DNA from: Bog-473 sp963721585
GTDB lineage: Bacteria > Actinomycetota > Acidimicrobiia > Acidimicrobiales > RAAP-2
Direction: 5' to 3'
Assembly: GCA_963721585.1 (NCBI GenBank)
Contig: CAVRJN010000009.1
Span: forward strand, 124,001-188,000
DNA length: 64,000 nt
Program-made: the position numbers and the translations under genes
The notes under the pieces: generated by a model
What the model was told of the DNA's origin: nothing
Seen by the model: only the letters and a program-made list of their open reading frames with translations
Databases searched by the model: none
Part shown: positions 1 to 8,047 of the stretch, piece after piece
Position numbering within the stretch: position 1 is the stretch's first letter
How the letters are laid out: each line of letters starts with the position of its first letter

Positions 1-1046
1 AAGTCCACGCCGAACTGGTGCAGGCCCTCTGCGGGAACGCCGTCCTGGCGAAGACCCCAAGCCAGGGCGGCTTCCACGCGCTCACCCTCGCACATGCGCT
101 GATGCGGCGCGCCGGGCTTCCGGTCACGCTCATTTCGGGAATGGGGTCGCGGTTGGGCGACGTGCTGATCCGTTCCGAGGGAATCGGGGCCCTTGTCTTC
201 GTCGGCGGAAGGGCGAACGGCCGCCGAGCCGCCGTCTCCCTCGCCGATACGCACCGGCGGCACATGCTCGAACAGGAGGGCCTCAACGCGTGGGGCGTGT
301 GGGATTTCTCCCAATGGGATCTCCTGGCGCAGCACATTCGAAAAGGCTTCGAGTACGCCAAACAGCGGTGCACCGCCTATCCCCGCTACGTCGTCCAGCG
401 TCGTCTGTTCCCCGCCTTCCTCGAGACCTACCTCCCGGTCCTGCGGGCCGTGCGATTCGGCCACCCGCTGGCGGTCGAGCATCCCGGCGATCCGCTCCCC
501 GAGCTGGACTTCGGACCGCTCATCCGCTCGGAGAAGGCGACCGAGCTGTCGACCCAGTTCGATGAGGCCCTGCGCGGCGGGGGCATTCCCCTCTACAGAG
601 GGTCCCTCGGCGACGGTCGCTTCCTCGACGTACAGGACACATCGGCCTACATCGCCCCCGCCTCCGTGCTCCAGCCTCCGGCCTCGTGGTCGCTGCACCA
701 CGCCGAGCCGTTCGGTCCACTGGACTCGGTCGTGGTCGTCGACACGAAGGCTGAGCTTCTCGCCGCGATGAACGCCTCGAACGGGTCCTTGGTTGCCAGT
801 ATCGCCATCGACGACCCCGACGCCGGGTCTCAGTTGGCCGAGGAGGTGCAGGCCTTCAAGGTCGGGATCAACAAGCCCCGGAGTCGAGGCGACCGGGAGG
901 AGGTGTTCGGAGGACTCGGCGCCTCGTGGAAGGGTGCCTTCGTCGGTGGCGATCTCCTCGTTCAGGCACTCACCTACGGACCTGGAGGCCCGGACGAAGA
1001 GCTGTACGGCAACTTCTCAAGCTCTTCGAGGCTGCCCCCCCGCTAA
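1..1046 (+). CDS. Aldehyde dehydrogenase family protein, C-terminal part (5' end outside window)
   Basis: The reading frame is open from the first bases of the window, so the start lies upstream; the GTG at 18 is inside the domain and is not taken as the start. About 345 residues are visible. Family landmarks appear in order: an NAVLAKTPSQ stretch of the coenzyme domain, FVGG corresponding to the usual FTGS loop, LEQEGLNAWGV in place of the ELGGKNP segment, and KQRCTAYPRYVV, whose Cys is the expected catalytic thiol. The C-terminal half has EPFGPLDSVVVVD, the usual EPFGPV motif. Such enzymes oxidise aldehydes to acids or acyl-CoA with NAD(P)+. The substrate cannot be told, and the next gene is not obviously related. 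Confidence 0.85.
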   Translation, partial: VHAELVQALCGNAVLAKTPSQGGFHALTLAHALMRRAGLPVTLISGMGSRLGDVLIRSEGIGALVFVGGRANGRRAAVSLADTHRRHMLEQEGLNAWGVWDFSQWDLLAQHIRKGFEYAKQRCTAYPRYVVQRRLFPAFLETYLPVLRAVRFGHPLAVEHPGDPLPELDFGPLIRSEKATELSTQFDEALRGGGIPLYRGSLGDGRFLDVQDTSAYIAPASVLQPPASWSLHHAEPFGPLDSVVVVDTKAELLAAMNASNGSLVASIAIDDPDAGSQLAEEVQAFKVGINKPRSRGDREEVFGGLGASWKGAFVGGDLLVQALTYGPGGPDEELYGNFSSSSRLPPR

Positions 1047-1184
1047 TCGCAGCGTGGAGTCTTGCCTCCGTTGGCGGCGCCCCGGCCGACGAAGGAAGTG
1101 CTGACGGTTTCCGGAATCTCCGTGTTACGTTCCGCCCCGCAGATGTGAGGGGCGACATCGCGTCGCGCCGACGAAGGGACGCAC

Positions 1185-2015
1185 GTGCAGCATCGAAGTC
1201 ACTCACGCCTCGTTGCGGTTGGTCTCCTGAGCTCCCTTGCCGGGCTGATGGCATTCGGCTCCGTTGCAGTGAGCGCCGGGGCCGCCTCCAAGCCCGCCAC
1301 GAACTTGACCATCCTGGTCACGAACGACGACGGTGTGTCTGCGCCGGGCATCAATGCCACCGTGCGGGCGCTGACGGCACTCCCTCATACCAAAGTGACC
1401 GTCGTAGCACCCCTCACCAATCAGAGCGGGACGGGCGCGAAGGTGACCGCTGGGACGCTGACGGTCACCGACGCGACCACGGCCAGCGGATACCCGGCCA
1501 AGGCCGTCGCCGGGTATCCCGCCGACACAATCGTCTGGGCCATCGATGACCATGGCATAGCGCAGCGGCCCGACCTCGTCGTGTCGGGGATCAACTTTGG
1601 GGAGAACATCGGTCCTCTGGCCGGCCTCTCGGGCACGGTGGGGGCGGCGGAGACGGCACTCGCCCGCGGCATCCCCGCCCTCGCGGTCAGCCAGGGAGTC
1701 GACAACGGCCAATCGCCCAACTTCTCGCAAGGTGCCAAGTACCTGGTGGCCTGGGTGCAGGCACACCGCAACGTTCTCCTCGCCGCCAGAAACGGCACGG
1801 CCGCGAAGACGAACGGCAACCTCAACGTCCCGACCTGCGCGACCGGTCAGATCCGCGGGCCTGTCGACGCCACCCTCGGCACGTCCCTGACCGGCTACTC
1901 GGTTGGAACGGTGAACTGCTCGGGAACCGCCGCCACGCCGCGGACCGACGTGCAGGCATTCGTCGACGGGTTCGCCTCTCTGACGGCACTGCACGCGGTG
2001 AACCCCCCGCAGTAG
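1185..2015 (+). CDS. Secreted SurE-like 5'/3'-nucleotidase
   Basis: 276 residues, GTG start with GAAGGGA upstream. Residues 1-35 form a signal peptide with a Leu/Ala/Val-rich core, ending near SAGAAS. The mature part matches the SurE fold: LVTNDDGVSAPGI (metal-binding Asp-Asp), PLTNQSGTG (Ser ligand), and VVSGINFGENIG followed by LSGTVGAAE (Asn ligand). SurE proteins are normally cytosolic phosphatases acting on nucleoside monophosphates; an exported form would act outside the membrane, perhaps scavenging nucleotide phosphate. The C-terminal third, from about residue 200, is rich in Thr and Asn and departs from classic SurE. It looks monocistronic and converges on the iron-binding protein gene. 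Confidence 0.85.
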   Translation: MQHRSHSRLVAVGLLSSLAGLMAFGSVAVSAGAASKPATNLTILVTNDDGVSAPGINATVRALTALPHTKVTVVAPLTNQSGTGAKVTAGTLTVTDATTASGYPAKAVAGYPADTIVWAIDDHGIAQRPDLVVSGINFGENIGPLAGLSGTVGAAETALARGIPALAVSQGVDNGQSPNFSQGAKYLVAWVQAHRNVLLAARNGTAAKTNGNLNVPTCATGQIRGPVDATLGTSLTGYSVGTVNCSGTAATPRTDVQAFVDGFASLTALHAVNPPQ

Positions 2016-2098
2016 GACAGCCTGGAGCAGCGCCCGTCAGACGGCGGTCCTGTGCGGCGTGACCTGACGGACTGGCGTCATCCCCGGACGCCTGTCGG

Positions 2099-3127
2099 TC
2101 AAAGAAGCTGAGCCTCTTGCAGGAGCTTGATGGCCTCGGCCCCTGTTCCGAGCTCCGGAATCGTGATCGAGTTGGGCTGGAGTTGATCGAAGGGGGTTTC
2201 CGGCTGCGCAGTCGTCACTCCCGAGGCGATCGGGTACTCGAAACTGTCGCTGTGGGCGATGATCTCTTGCCCCTGGGCCGAATTGAGGAAAGCCACGAAC
2301 TTCTGTGCTTCGGCTTGGCGGGTCGAGGACTTCAAGATCGCTGCGCCCGAGACGTCCACGACGTACCCGACGTCATTCGGAGCAAAGTGCGCAATGGCGG
2401 AGTGCGTGTCGGCCGCTCCGACCTGGGCGCGCTCGCGGTACCAGTAGTACTGGTTGACGACGCCGATGGCGACCTGTCCCCGGTTGACTTCGTCCACAAC
2501 GGTCTCGTTGTCGGGATAGTCGTGGCTGCCTGCATTTGCCTTGAGCGCGTCGAGCCACTTCAGCGCAGTCGCGTCGCCGTATGTCCTGGCGACCGAGGTC
2601 ACGATGGGCTGAAAATCGGTCTCGCCACCGGCAATTGCCAGCTTGCCCTTCCATTCGGAATCCGCGAGCTGCATCACCGATGTGGGGAGCTGGCTCGGCT
2701 TGAGGAGTGAGGTGTTGTATACCATCACGCTCACTCGGGCCGAGACGCCTACCCACTTCCCGTCGGGCGAGTTGTACTTGGATGGCGTGTGCGCCAGGGT
2801 CACCGCATCGATCGACGACAGGAGGTTCTTCGATGCCAGGTATTCGAGCGGCGGCGAATTCTCGGTGAAGAGGACGTCTGCCGGAGAGCGTGAGCCTTCG
2901 GCGACGATCTGGTCTGCCAACACGTCTTCGTCGTCGTAACGAGCATTGACCGTGATCCCGGTCTTCTTCTCGAAGGCCGCGACGAGCAACTGCGTCGTCT
3001 GGACATGCTGCCCGCTGTACAGGGTGAGGGAGTTCGACGAGGTGGACCCCCCTCCACTGCACGCGCTGAGCAGGGTCGCGCCCAGCACGGCGCTCGCGAG
3101 CGCGACGAGAACAGTGCGCACTCTCAT
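2099..3127 (-). CDS. Fe(III) ABC transporter substrate-binding lipoprotein (FbpA/FutA type)
   Basis: 342 residues with a lipoprotein signal: a hydrophobic core to LLSAC, Cys at about residue 23, then a Gly/Ser linker. The mature part has the ferric-binding fold of FbpA/FutA: TLYSGQHVQTTQLLVAAFEKKTGI at its start, WKGKLAIA in the middle, and NQYYWYRERAQ, whose paired tyrosines are the expected iron ligands. It would bind ferric iron outside the membrane and hand it to an ABC permease. No permease or ATPase gene lies nearby, so the partner must be elsewhere. The ATG overlaps the stop of a 48-codon ORF, and an IdeR-type box sits upstream, which supports repression by iron. Confidence 0.88.
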   Translation of the reverse strand: MRVRTVLVALASAVLGATLLSACSGGGSTSSNSLTLYSGQHVQTTQLLVAAFEKKTGITVNARYDDEDVLADQIVAEGSRSPADVLFTENSPPLEYLASKNLLSSIDAVTLAHTPSKYNSPDGKWVGVSARVSVMVYNTSLLKPSQLPTSVMQLADSEWKGKLAIAGGETDFQPIVTSVARTYGDATALKWLDALKANAGSHDYPDNETVVDEVNRGQVAIGVVNQYYWYRERAQVGAADTHSAIAHFAPNDVGYVVDVSGAAILKSSTRQAEAQKFVAFLNSAQGQEIIAHSDSFEYPIASGVTTAQPETPFDQLQPNSITIPELGTGAEAIKLLQEAQLL

Positions 3128-3270
3128 GACGCCACCCCCGGGCAGACGTTGTGCAAGCCCGCGTCACCCTTCGCCTGGCCGAAGCCTTCATGGGACGAAC
3201 CGGAGTTGCAGGCCGCCAGGAGCGGCACCGTCAGTGCCCCCACCGTCTCAAGACCCGTCAGACCAGGCAT
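3124..3270 (-). CDS. Small 48-residue ORF with lipobox-like motif, coupled to the iron-binding lipoprotein
   Basis: Reading 3270 down to 3124 gives ATG, 47 further codons and TGA. The stop overlaps the ATG of the iron-binding protein gene (ATGA), and GGAGACGGAG lies just upstream of the start. The peptide begins MPGLTGLETVGALTVPLLAACNSGS (split here as MPGLTGLETVGA then LTVPLLAACNSGS); PLLAAC resembles a lipobox with Cys at residue 21, though no positive charge precedes the short hydrophobic stretch. The rest is polar with a second Cys at 43. It lies directly behind the iron box, so it would be the first gene of the iron-regulated message. It could be a tiny secreted or lipid-anchored protein, or only a coupling leader. 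No homologue is recognised. Confidence 0.45.
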   Translation of the reverse strand: MPGLTGLETVGALTVPLLAACNSGSSHEGFGQAKGDAGLHNVCPGVAS

Positions 3271-3283
3271 GCTCTCCGTCTCC

Positions 3284-3316
3284 TGCAATATTAGGTAAGC
3301 CTTACCTCATATTGCA
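3284..3316 (-). promoter_or_regulatory. IdeR/DtxR-type iron box
   Basis: TTAGGTAAGCCTTACCTCA at 3291-3309 matches 15 of 19 positions of the DtxR/IdeR consensus TTAGGTTAGGCTAACCTAA. The symmetry extends outward with TGCAATA (3284-3290) and TATTGCA (3310-3316), giving a 33-base imperfect palindrome. It lies 21-39 bases upstream of the small-ORF start, where a bound repressor would block transcription of the iron-binding protein gene. A DtxR-family regulator is encoded just upstream. Confidence 0.85.
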
Positions 3317-3532
3317 GCACAGGACGGTGCTCCCGGCAAGACCGCCAGAACGAGGCCCTGCCAGGGTGACGGTGGATTCCCGAAAGCGCCGCTTCCGGGC
3401 GAGCATCGCTGCGGCGGATGCCGTTCCCAGATACGGGCCTCGAACGGCGGGGACGCTTCGGGTGGAGCTACCTCCGGCGGAACATCCGAGGAGGGCGCGC
3501 GGCCGCGCTCGGGCAGACGAACCGGGCCGGCG

Positions 3533-4234
3533 TCACAGCGCGACGACGAACAGCCGCCGACAGAGGTCGGCGTCGAGCACCAGCGTGATGCCGTCTGCGT
3601 CGAGCAGGAGCCTCCCGTCCGGACCCTTGCTGGTCACGGTCGCTGTCGCACCCGGAATGAACCCGCCGTCGTCGAGATAGCGCAGCGTCGTGCCGTCGAG
3701 CTCGACCTCTTCGCCGAGGCGTTCGAACCGCACCCTCTGGCCGGGTTCGATGTCGGCCAGTGAGACCTGCGGTGACGACACCTCCACCTGATTCGCACTC
3801 CCCGGGATCGGATTGCCGTGCGGGCACGTGGCGGGGTCCCCCAGGATCTGCGTCAACCGGCTCATGACCTCGTCGGAGATGACGTGTTCCCAGCGACCGG
3901 CTTCGTCATGCACCAGGTGCCAGGGCAGGCCGATCACGTCGACGAGAAGGCGTTCGGCAAGTCTGTGCTTGCGCAAAACCGTCTGCGCCACGTCCTGGCC
4001 CTGCTCGGTCAGGGTGATCGTCCTTCCGGCTCGCTCGACGTAACCGTCGGTCGCCAACCGGTCGAGCATCTCCGAGACCGTCGGCGCCGATCGTCCGAGT
4101 CGCTCGGCGATGCGGGCCTGAATCGCGGGAGTGCCTTCCTCGTTCAGTGACTCGATCGCCTGGAGGTACTCCTCGACCGGCGGATGGTGTTCGACCGGTT
4201 GGTAGGAGACGTGGGATTCAGCGGCGTCGGTCAC
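3533..4234 (-). CDS. DtxR-family metal-dependent transcriptional regulator
   Basis: 233 residues in three parts: a winged helix at about 18-75 (YLQAIESLNEEGTPAIQARIAERLGRSAPTVSEML, split as YLQAIESLNEEGTP and AIQARIAERLGRSAPTVSEM), a dimerisation/metal domain at about 76-150, and a C-terminal SH3-like FeoA-type domain at about 160-233. Ancillary ligands KHRLAER and VHDE are present. In the primary site the order H-D-E-A-G-R-W-E-H keeps the Glu and His but has Gly where DtxR/IdeR have Cys102. The gene is on the same strand as the iron-binding protein behind the iron box and is its likely regulator. The changed ligand leaves the preferred metal, iron or manganese, open. The ATG start fits the start of the domain. 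Confidence 0.88.
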   Translation of the reverse strand: MTDAAESHVSYQPVEHHPPVEEYLQAIESLNEEGTPAIQARIAERLGRSAPTVSEMLDRLATDGYVERAGRTITLTEQGQDVAQTVLRKHRLAERLLVDVIGLPWHLVHDEAGRWEHVISDEVMSRLTQILGDPATCPHGNPIPGSANQVEVSSPQVSLADIEPGQRVRFERLGEEVELDGTTLRYLDDGGFIPGATATVTSKGPDGRLLLDADGITLVLDADLCRRLFVVAL

Positions 4235-4444
4235 GGACCTTCTCGACTGGGCTTCGTGGCGCCCGGGGAGTGCTGGTTGACCGCTGTCAGTTGTGCTGTC
4301 AGGACCTCGTTGAGGAGTTCGACGACTTGTGGGTCACCCTCCATTCGCCGCCCCTGCCGATCGCACCATCACTCTGGATCGTAGGCGCTCCCACCGGCTG
4401 GGGAGCGGGCGTCCTGAAACGCACGCGGTCCCTATTAGTGATGT

Positions 4445-4460
4445 CATAATAACTATTATG
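4445..4460 (+). promoter_or_regulatory. Perfect 7-2-7 palindrome over the MFS start codon; probable MarR operator and promoter
   Basis: CATAATA-AC-TATTATG is a perfect inverted repeat in a very GC-rich background. Its right arm contains the ATG of the exporter (4458-4460), and its left arm contains CATAAT, a 5/6 match to a -10 box placed so that transcription could begin at or next to the ATG. That predicts a leaderless message whose promoter is covered when the repressor binds. The MarR-family gene at the end of the same transcription unit is the obvious candidate repressor (inference). Confidence 0.6.
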
Positions 4461-5933
4461 GCTTTAGAAACACCGGTGGCGCACGGGGCTGCTCCGGCTG
4501 AGCTGAGCCGGCGGCGACGCGTCGGCATCCTGCTGATCTGTTCCATGAGCCTCTTGATCGTCGGGATCGACGTCACCATCGTCAACGTCGCGCTGCCCTC
4601 CATCGGCCACGACTTCCACGCGTCGCTGTCAGGGCTCCAGTGGACGATCGACGCCTACACCCTGGTGCTGGCCAGCCTTCTGATGCTCTCCGGCTCCACT
4701 GCCGACCGCCTCGGGCGCCGGCGAACGTTCGTCATCGGGCTGATCACCTTCGCGGCCGGCTCGCTGCTTTGCAGCCTGGCCCCTAACCTGGACACCCTCA
4801 TCGTCTTCCGCATGATCCAGGCGATCGGCGGGTCGATGCTGAATCCGGTGGCGATGTCGATCATCACGAACACCTTCACCATTCCACGCGAGCGAGCCCA
4901 GGCCGTCGGGATCTGGGGCGCGGTGGTGGGCGTCTCCATGGCGTTGGGACCGGTGGTCGGCGGAGTGCTCGTGACCTCGATCGGATGGCGCTCCATCTTC
5001 TTCCTCAACATCCCGATCGCGTTGGCGGCCGCGGTCCTGGCGCTGCGCTACATCCCCGAGTCCAAGGCGGCCGTGCCGAGAAGGGTGGACGTGCCGGGGC
5101 AGTTGCTCGTCATCGCATTCCTGTCGTCGCTGACGTACGGCATCATCGAGAGCCCCGAGAAGGGATTTTCGTCCGGTGTCATCGTCGGGGCGTTCGTGGT
5201 CGCGACGGTGTCGCTGCTCGCGTTCGTGATCTGGGAGCGTCGAGCCGCCGAGCCGCTGATGGATCTGAGGTTCTTCCGGTCGGTGCCGTTCTCGTCGGCG
5301 ACCGTCATCGCTGTCGCGGCCTTCGCCGCGCTGGGCGGATTTCTCTTCCTCAACACGCTCTACCTGCAGGACGTGCGTGGGCTTTCGGCCCTGCGGTCCG
5401 GGATCGATACCCTGCCGATGGCGGTCATGACCATGGTGCTCTCGCCGATCTCAGGGCGAATCGTCGGCATGCGCGGAACCAGGATCCCCCTCCTGGTTGC
5501 CGGCGTGGCCCTCACGGGGTCCTGCTTGATGCTCGTGGGCCTGAGCGCGATGACGCCGTTTTCGTGGTTGTTCACGGCGTACGTGGTCTTCGGCATCGGG
5601 TTCGGGTTCGTGAACGCGCCGATCACCAACACCGCTGTCTCGGGCATGCCGAGGGCTCAAGCGGGTGTCGCAGCGGCCATCGCGAGCACCTCACGCCAAA
5701 TCGGATCGACGTTGGGCGTGGCCGTCGTGGGATCGCTCGTTTCGGCATCATTGGCGAAGGGAAACCACATCGACTTCGCCGCGGCCAGCCGGGCTGGCTG
5801 GTGGGTCCTGGCCGGCTGCGGTGCTGTCGTGCTGTCCCTCGGTCTCGTCGCGACGACAGCCTGGGCCCGGAACACGGCGCACCGCACGGCGGAGGCGCTC
5901 AACCCCGAGTTCCTCGAGACGCACAGCGCATGA
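4458..5933 (+). CDS. MFS drug exporter, DHA2 (EmrB/QacA) family
   Basis: 491 residues from the ATG at 4458. The protein is almost wholly hydrophobic, with about 14 predicted membrane segments as in DHA2 transporters. Diagnostic motifs include IDVTIVNVALPSI in TM1, LQWTIDAYTLVLAS in TM2, and DRLGRRRTF, motif A of the 2-3 loop. It would export drugs or other amphiphiles by proton antiport across the cytoplasmic membrane. The stop overlaps the downstream MarR start (ATGA), so the two form an operon, probably autoregulated through the palindrome at the start codon. A longer reading from 4329 is possible but adds residues unlike the family. Confidence 0.9.
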   Translation: MALETPVAHGAAPAELSRRRRVGILLICSMSLLIVGIDVTIVNVALPSIGHDFHASLSGLQWTIDAYTLVLASLLMLSGSTADRLGRRRTFVIGLITFAAGSLLCSLAPNLDTLIVFRMIQAIGGSMLNPVAMSIITNTFTIPRERAQAVGIWGAVVGVSMALGPVVGGVLVTSIGWRSIFFLNIPIALAAAVLALRYIPESKAAVPRRVDVPGQLLVIAFLSSLTYGIIESPEKGFSSGVIVGAFVVATVSLLAFVIWERRAAEPLMDLRFFRSVPFSSATVIAVAAFAALGGFLFLNTLYLQDVRGLSALRSGIDTLPMAVMTMVLSPISGRIVGMRGTRIPLLVAGVALTGSCLMLVGLSAMTPFSWLFTAYVVFGIGFGFVNAPITNTAVSGMPRAQAGVAAAIASTSRQIGSTLGVAVVGSLVSASLAKGNHIDFAAASRAGWWVLAGCGAVVLSLGLVATTAWARNTAHRTAEALNPEFLETHSA

Positions 5934-6373
5934 CGAAGGCGAGCATCCGTCGCGACAGCGCGGCTCGGGAGGCGTGGCAGGCCATGGCCGATCTCGTGCT
6001 GAACAACGAACGCCGGCGGGAAGTAAGTGAACACGTCGGCTTGAGCTTCGGCAAAATCAGGGCACTCCGGAGGATCGCCAGGCGGCCGATGCCGATGTCG
6101 GAGCTGGCCTCCTTGCTCAGCGTCGACCCGCCCAACTTGACCGCGGTGGTGGACGACCTCGAGGGTGCGGGACTGGTCGAGCGCCTGGCCCATCCCACCG
6201 ATCGCCGGGTGAAGCTCGTCGCGGCCACCGCTGACGGCGCCGCGCTCGCCCACGAGGCTGACGAGATCCTGGCGCGTCCTCCGCCCGGCCTGGGCGCGCT
6301 CCCCGCCGAGGACCTCGAGAGCCTGGTGCGGATCTTGGCGCAGCTCCACAGCGGTCCGGCACCCGATTACTGA
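5930..6373 (+). CDS. MarR-family transcriptional regulator
   Basis: 147 residues. A winged helix-turn-helix spans about 30-110: LSFGKIRALRRIARRPMPMSEL, then the recognition helix region LLSVDPPNLTAVVDDLEGAGL, then the wing ERLAHPTDRRVKLVAAT with the family's DRR signature. It is translationally coupled to the MFS exporter, the usual arrangement for a ligand-responsive repressor of an efflux pump. The predicted target is the palindrome at 4445-4460. The gene converges on cobQ across 117 bases in which no clear site was seen. Confidence 0.9.
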   Translation: MTKASIRRDSAAREAWQAMADLVLNNERRREVSEHVGLSFGKIRALRRIARRPMPMSELASLLSVDPPNLTAVVDDLEGAGLVERLAHPTDRRVKLVAATADGAALAHEADEILARPPPGLGALPAEDLESLVRILAQLHSGPAPDY

Positions 6374-6490
6374 TCATCACACCGTCCCGCGGCCTCTGAA
6401 ATGATCTCGTCGCTCCGGCTCCTTTCCGTCGACGAGGGAGGCGGTCCGGTGCTGAGATCGGGGCCGTGGCCCTGCGTGATCAGAACGACG

Positions 6491-8023
6491 TCAAGGGACA
6501 CCGGGTGGGACAAATGGGACCTCCACATTCCCGCGGTCGATGAGTTCGACGATGCGGGCGGTGTCGAGATACTCCTCGACTGCGTCGGCCAGGCGGTCGA
6601 GCATGTCGCTCCGAAGGGAACGAAAGCTCGGCGCGTCACTGGCGGCGTGCCATCTGACCCCCGCCTGATCGGCGACCGCGGCCAGCCATGACCGGCGGAA
6701 CGCGTCGTTCTCGAAAAGCCCGTGACTGGAGGTACCCCAGGTCGCGTCCAGGTGGAATCCGTCGAGAAAGGGCTCAATGAGCCGAGTCCGGGCATCATCG
6801 GAATCAAGGGCTGTGTGCCCGTGGTGGATCTGGAACGAATCGACCGGATCGCCTCTCCACGAACCTGAGGAGAGGGCCAGGTGCTTGCACTCACCGAACG
6901 TGACCGTGGTGGGCAGGAGCGCGAGGCCGGGAACCCGTCCGCGACCTGATTCCACGGCATCGACAATCGTCGTTGCGAGCATCTGAAACCCACCGCAGAT
7001 GCCGAGGATGGGCTTCCCATTGCGCTGGCGGACAAGGAGCGCTCCGGCGATCCCGCGACGATGCAGCCAGTCAAGATCGGCGACGGTGGCTCTAGAGCCC
7101 GGCACCACGGCCAGATGCGCTGCGGTCACGACGTCGGGATCAGCGGTGACGGTGACGACGACGCCGGGCTCTGCTGCCAACGCATCCACGTCCGTCGTGT
7201 TCGATACCCTCGGCAATCGGACGACGGCAACGTGCAGGGGGTCGGCGCGGGCAGCGCCCCCTTTCGACCATCCGGCCACAGCCAGCGCATCTTCGGCATC
7301 GATCCACACGTCGTCCAACCAGGGAAGGGTCCCCAGCACGGGTCTTCCGGTCAGGCTGTGAAGGTCCTTGAGTGCGGACGAGAGCAGTCCTGCATCTCCC
7401 CGGAATTTGTTGATGACCCATCCGGCGACGAGCGACTGGTCCTCAGCCGAGAGCAGCGCCAGTGTGCCGAACATGGCGGCGAACACGCCGCCCCGGTCGA
7501 TGTCACCCACGACGAGCACGGGAAAGTTGGCATGGCGGGCCAGACCCATATTGACGTAGTCGTCTGCCCTGAGGTTGATCTCGGTCGGGCTCCCCGCCCC
7601 CTCGGCGACGATGACGTCGAAGCGGGAGCGAAGGTCATCGAGCGCACGCATCGCCGTTTCCGCGAGTACGGCGCGATCAGTCATCCACCCGGAGGACGAC
7701 AGTTCGCCGAACGGTTTCCCCATCAGGGTGACATGGGAGCGAAGGTCGCCCCCCGGCTTGAGGAGCACGGGGTTCATGGCGGCTTCGGGCGTGATTCCTG
7801 CGGCCAATGCCTGCAGCCACTGTGCCCGTCCTATCTCCGAGCCGTCTGGGCACACCATGGAATTGTTCGACATGTTCTGGGCCTTGAATGGTGCGACCCG
7901 GTGTCCTCGGCGAGCGAGCCATCGGCACAGACCCGCCGTGACGAGAGATTTCCCGGCGTCCGATGTCGTACCGGCAACGAGAAGGCCACCCGTGATGACA
8001 GATCCTGCTCGGTCGTCACCCAT
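6491..8023 (-). CDS. cobQ: Cobyric acid synthase
   Basis: 510 residues, close to the usual length. The N-terminal ATP-dependent domain has the dethiobiotin-synthetase-like P-loop GTTSDAGKS and FKAQNMSNNS, followed by EGAGSPTEINL and DIDRGGVFA. The C-terminal class I glutaminase has GICGGFQM with its catalytic Cys, and a His in SSHGLFEN. The enzyme amidates peripheral carboxyls of adenosylcobyrinic acid a,c-diamide, using glutamine, to give adenosylcobyric acid in the cytosol. Here it is the last gene of a riboswitch-led uptake operon, 24 bases after the BtuF-like gene, rather than in a biosynthetic cluster. That suggests finishing of imported, partly amidated corrinoids (inference). Confidence 0.95.
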   Translation of the reverse strand: MGDDRAGSVITGGLLVAGTTSDAGKSLVTAGLCRWLARRGHRVAPFKAQNMSNNSMVCPDGSEIGRAQWLQALAAGITPEAAMNPVLLKPGGDLRSHVTLMGKPFGELSSSGWMTDRAVLAETAMRALDDLRSRFDVIVAEGAGSPTEINLRADDYVNMGLARHANFPVLVVGDIDRGGVFAAMFGTLALLSAEDQSLVAGWVINKFRGDAGLLSSALKDLHSLTGRPVLGTLPWLDDVWIDAEDALAVAGWSKGGAARADPLHVAVVRLPRVSNTTDVDALAAEPGVVVTVTADPDVVTAAHLAVVPGSRATVADLDWLHRRGIAGALLVRQRNGKPILGICGGFQMLATTIVDAVESGRGRVPGLALLPTTVTFGECKHLALSSGSWRGDPVDSFQIHHGHTALDSDDARTRLIEPFLDGFHLDATWGTSSHGLFENDAFRRSWLAAVADQAGVRWHAASDAPSFRSLRSDMLDRLADAVEEYLDTARIVELIDRGNVEVPFVPPGVP

Positions 8024-8047
8024 CAGACGCGCGGTGGCGAGGCCGGT

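Noticed and set aside
2034..2080. CCGTCAG / CTGACGG terminator between SurE-like and iron-binding genes
   Set aside because: The arms are only seven bases with a spacer of about 25, and no T-run follows, so it is not called.
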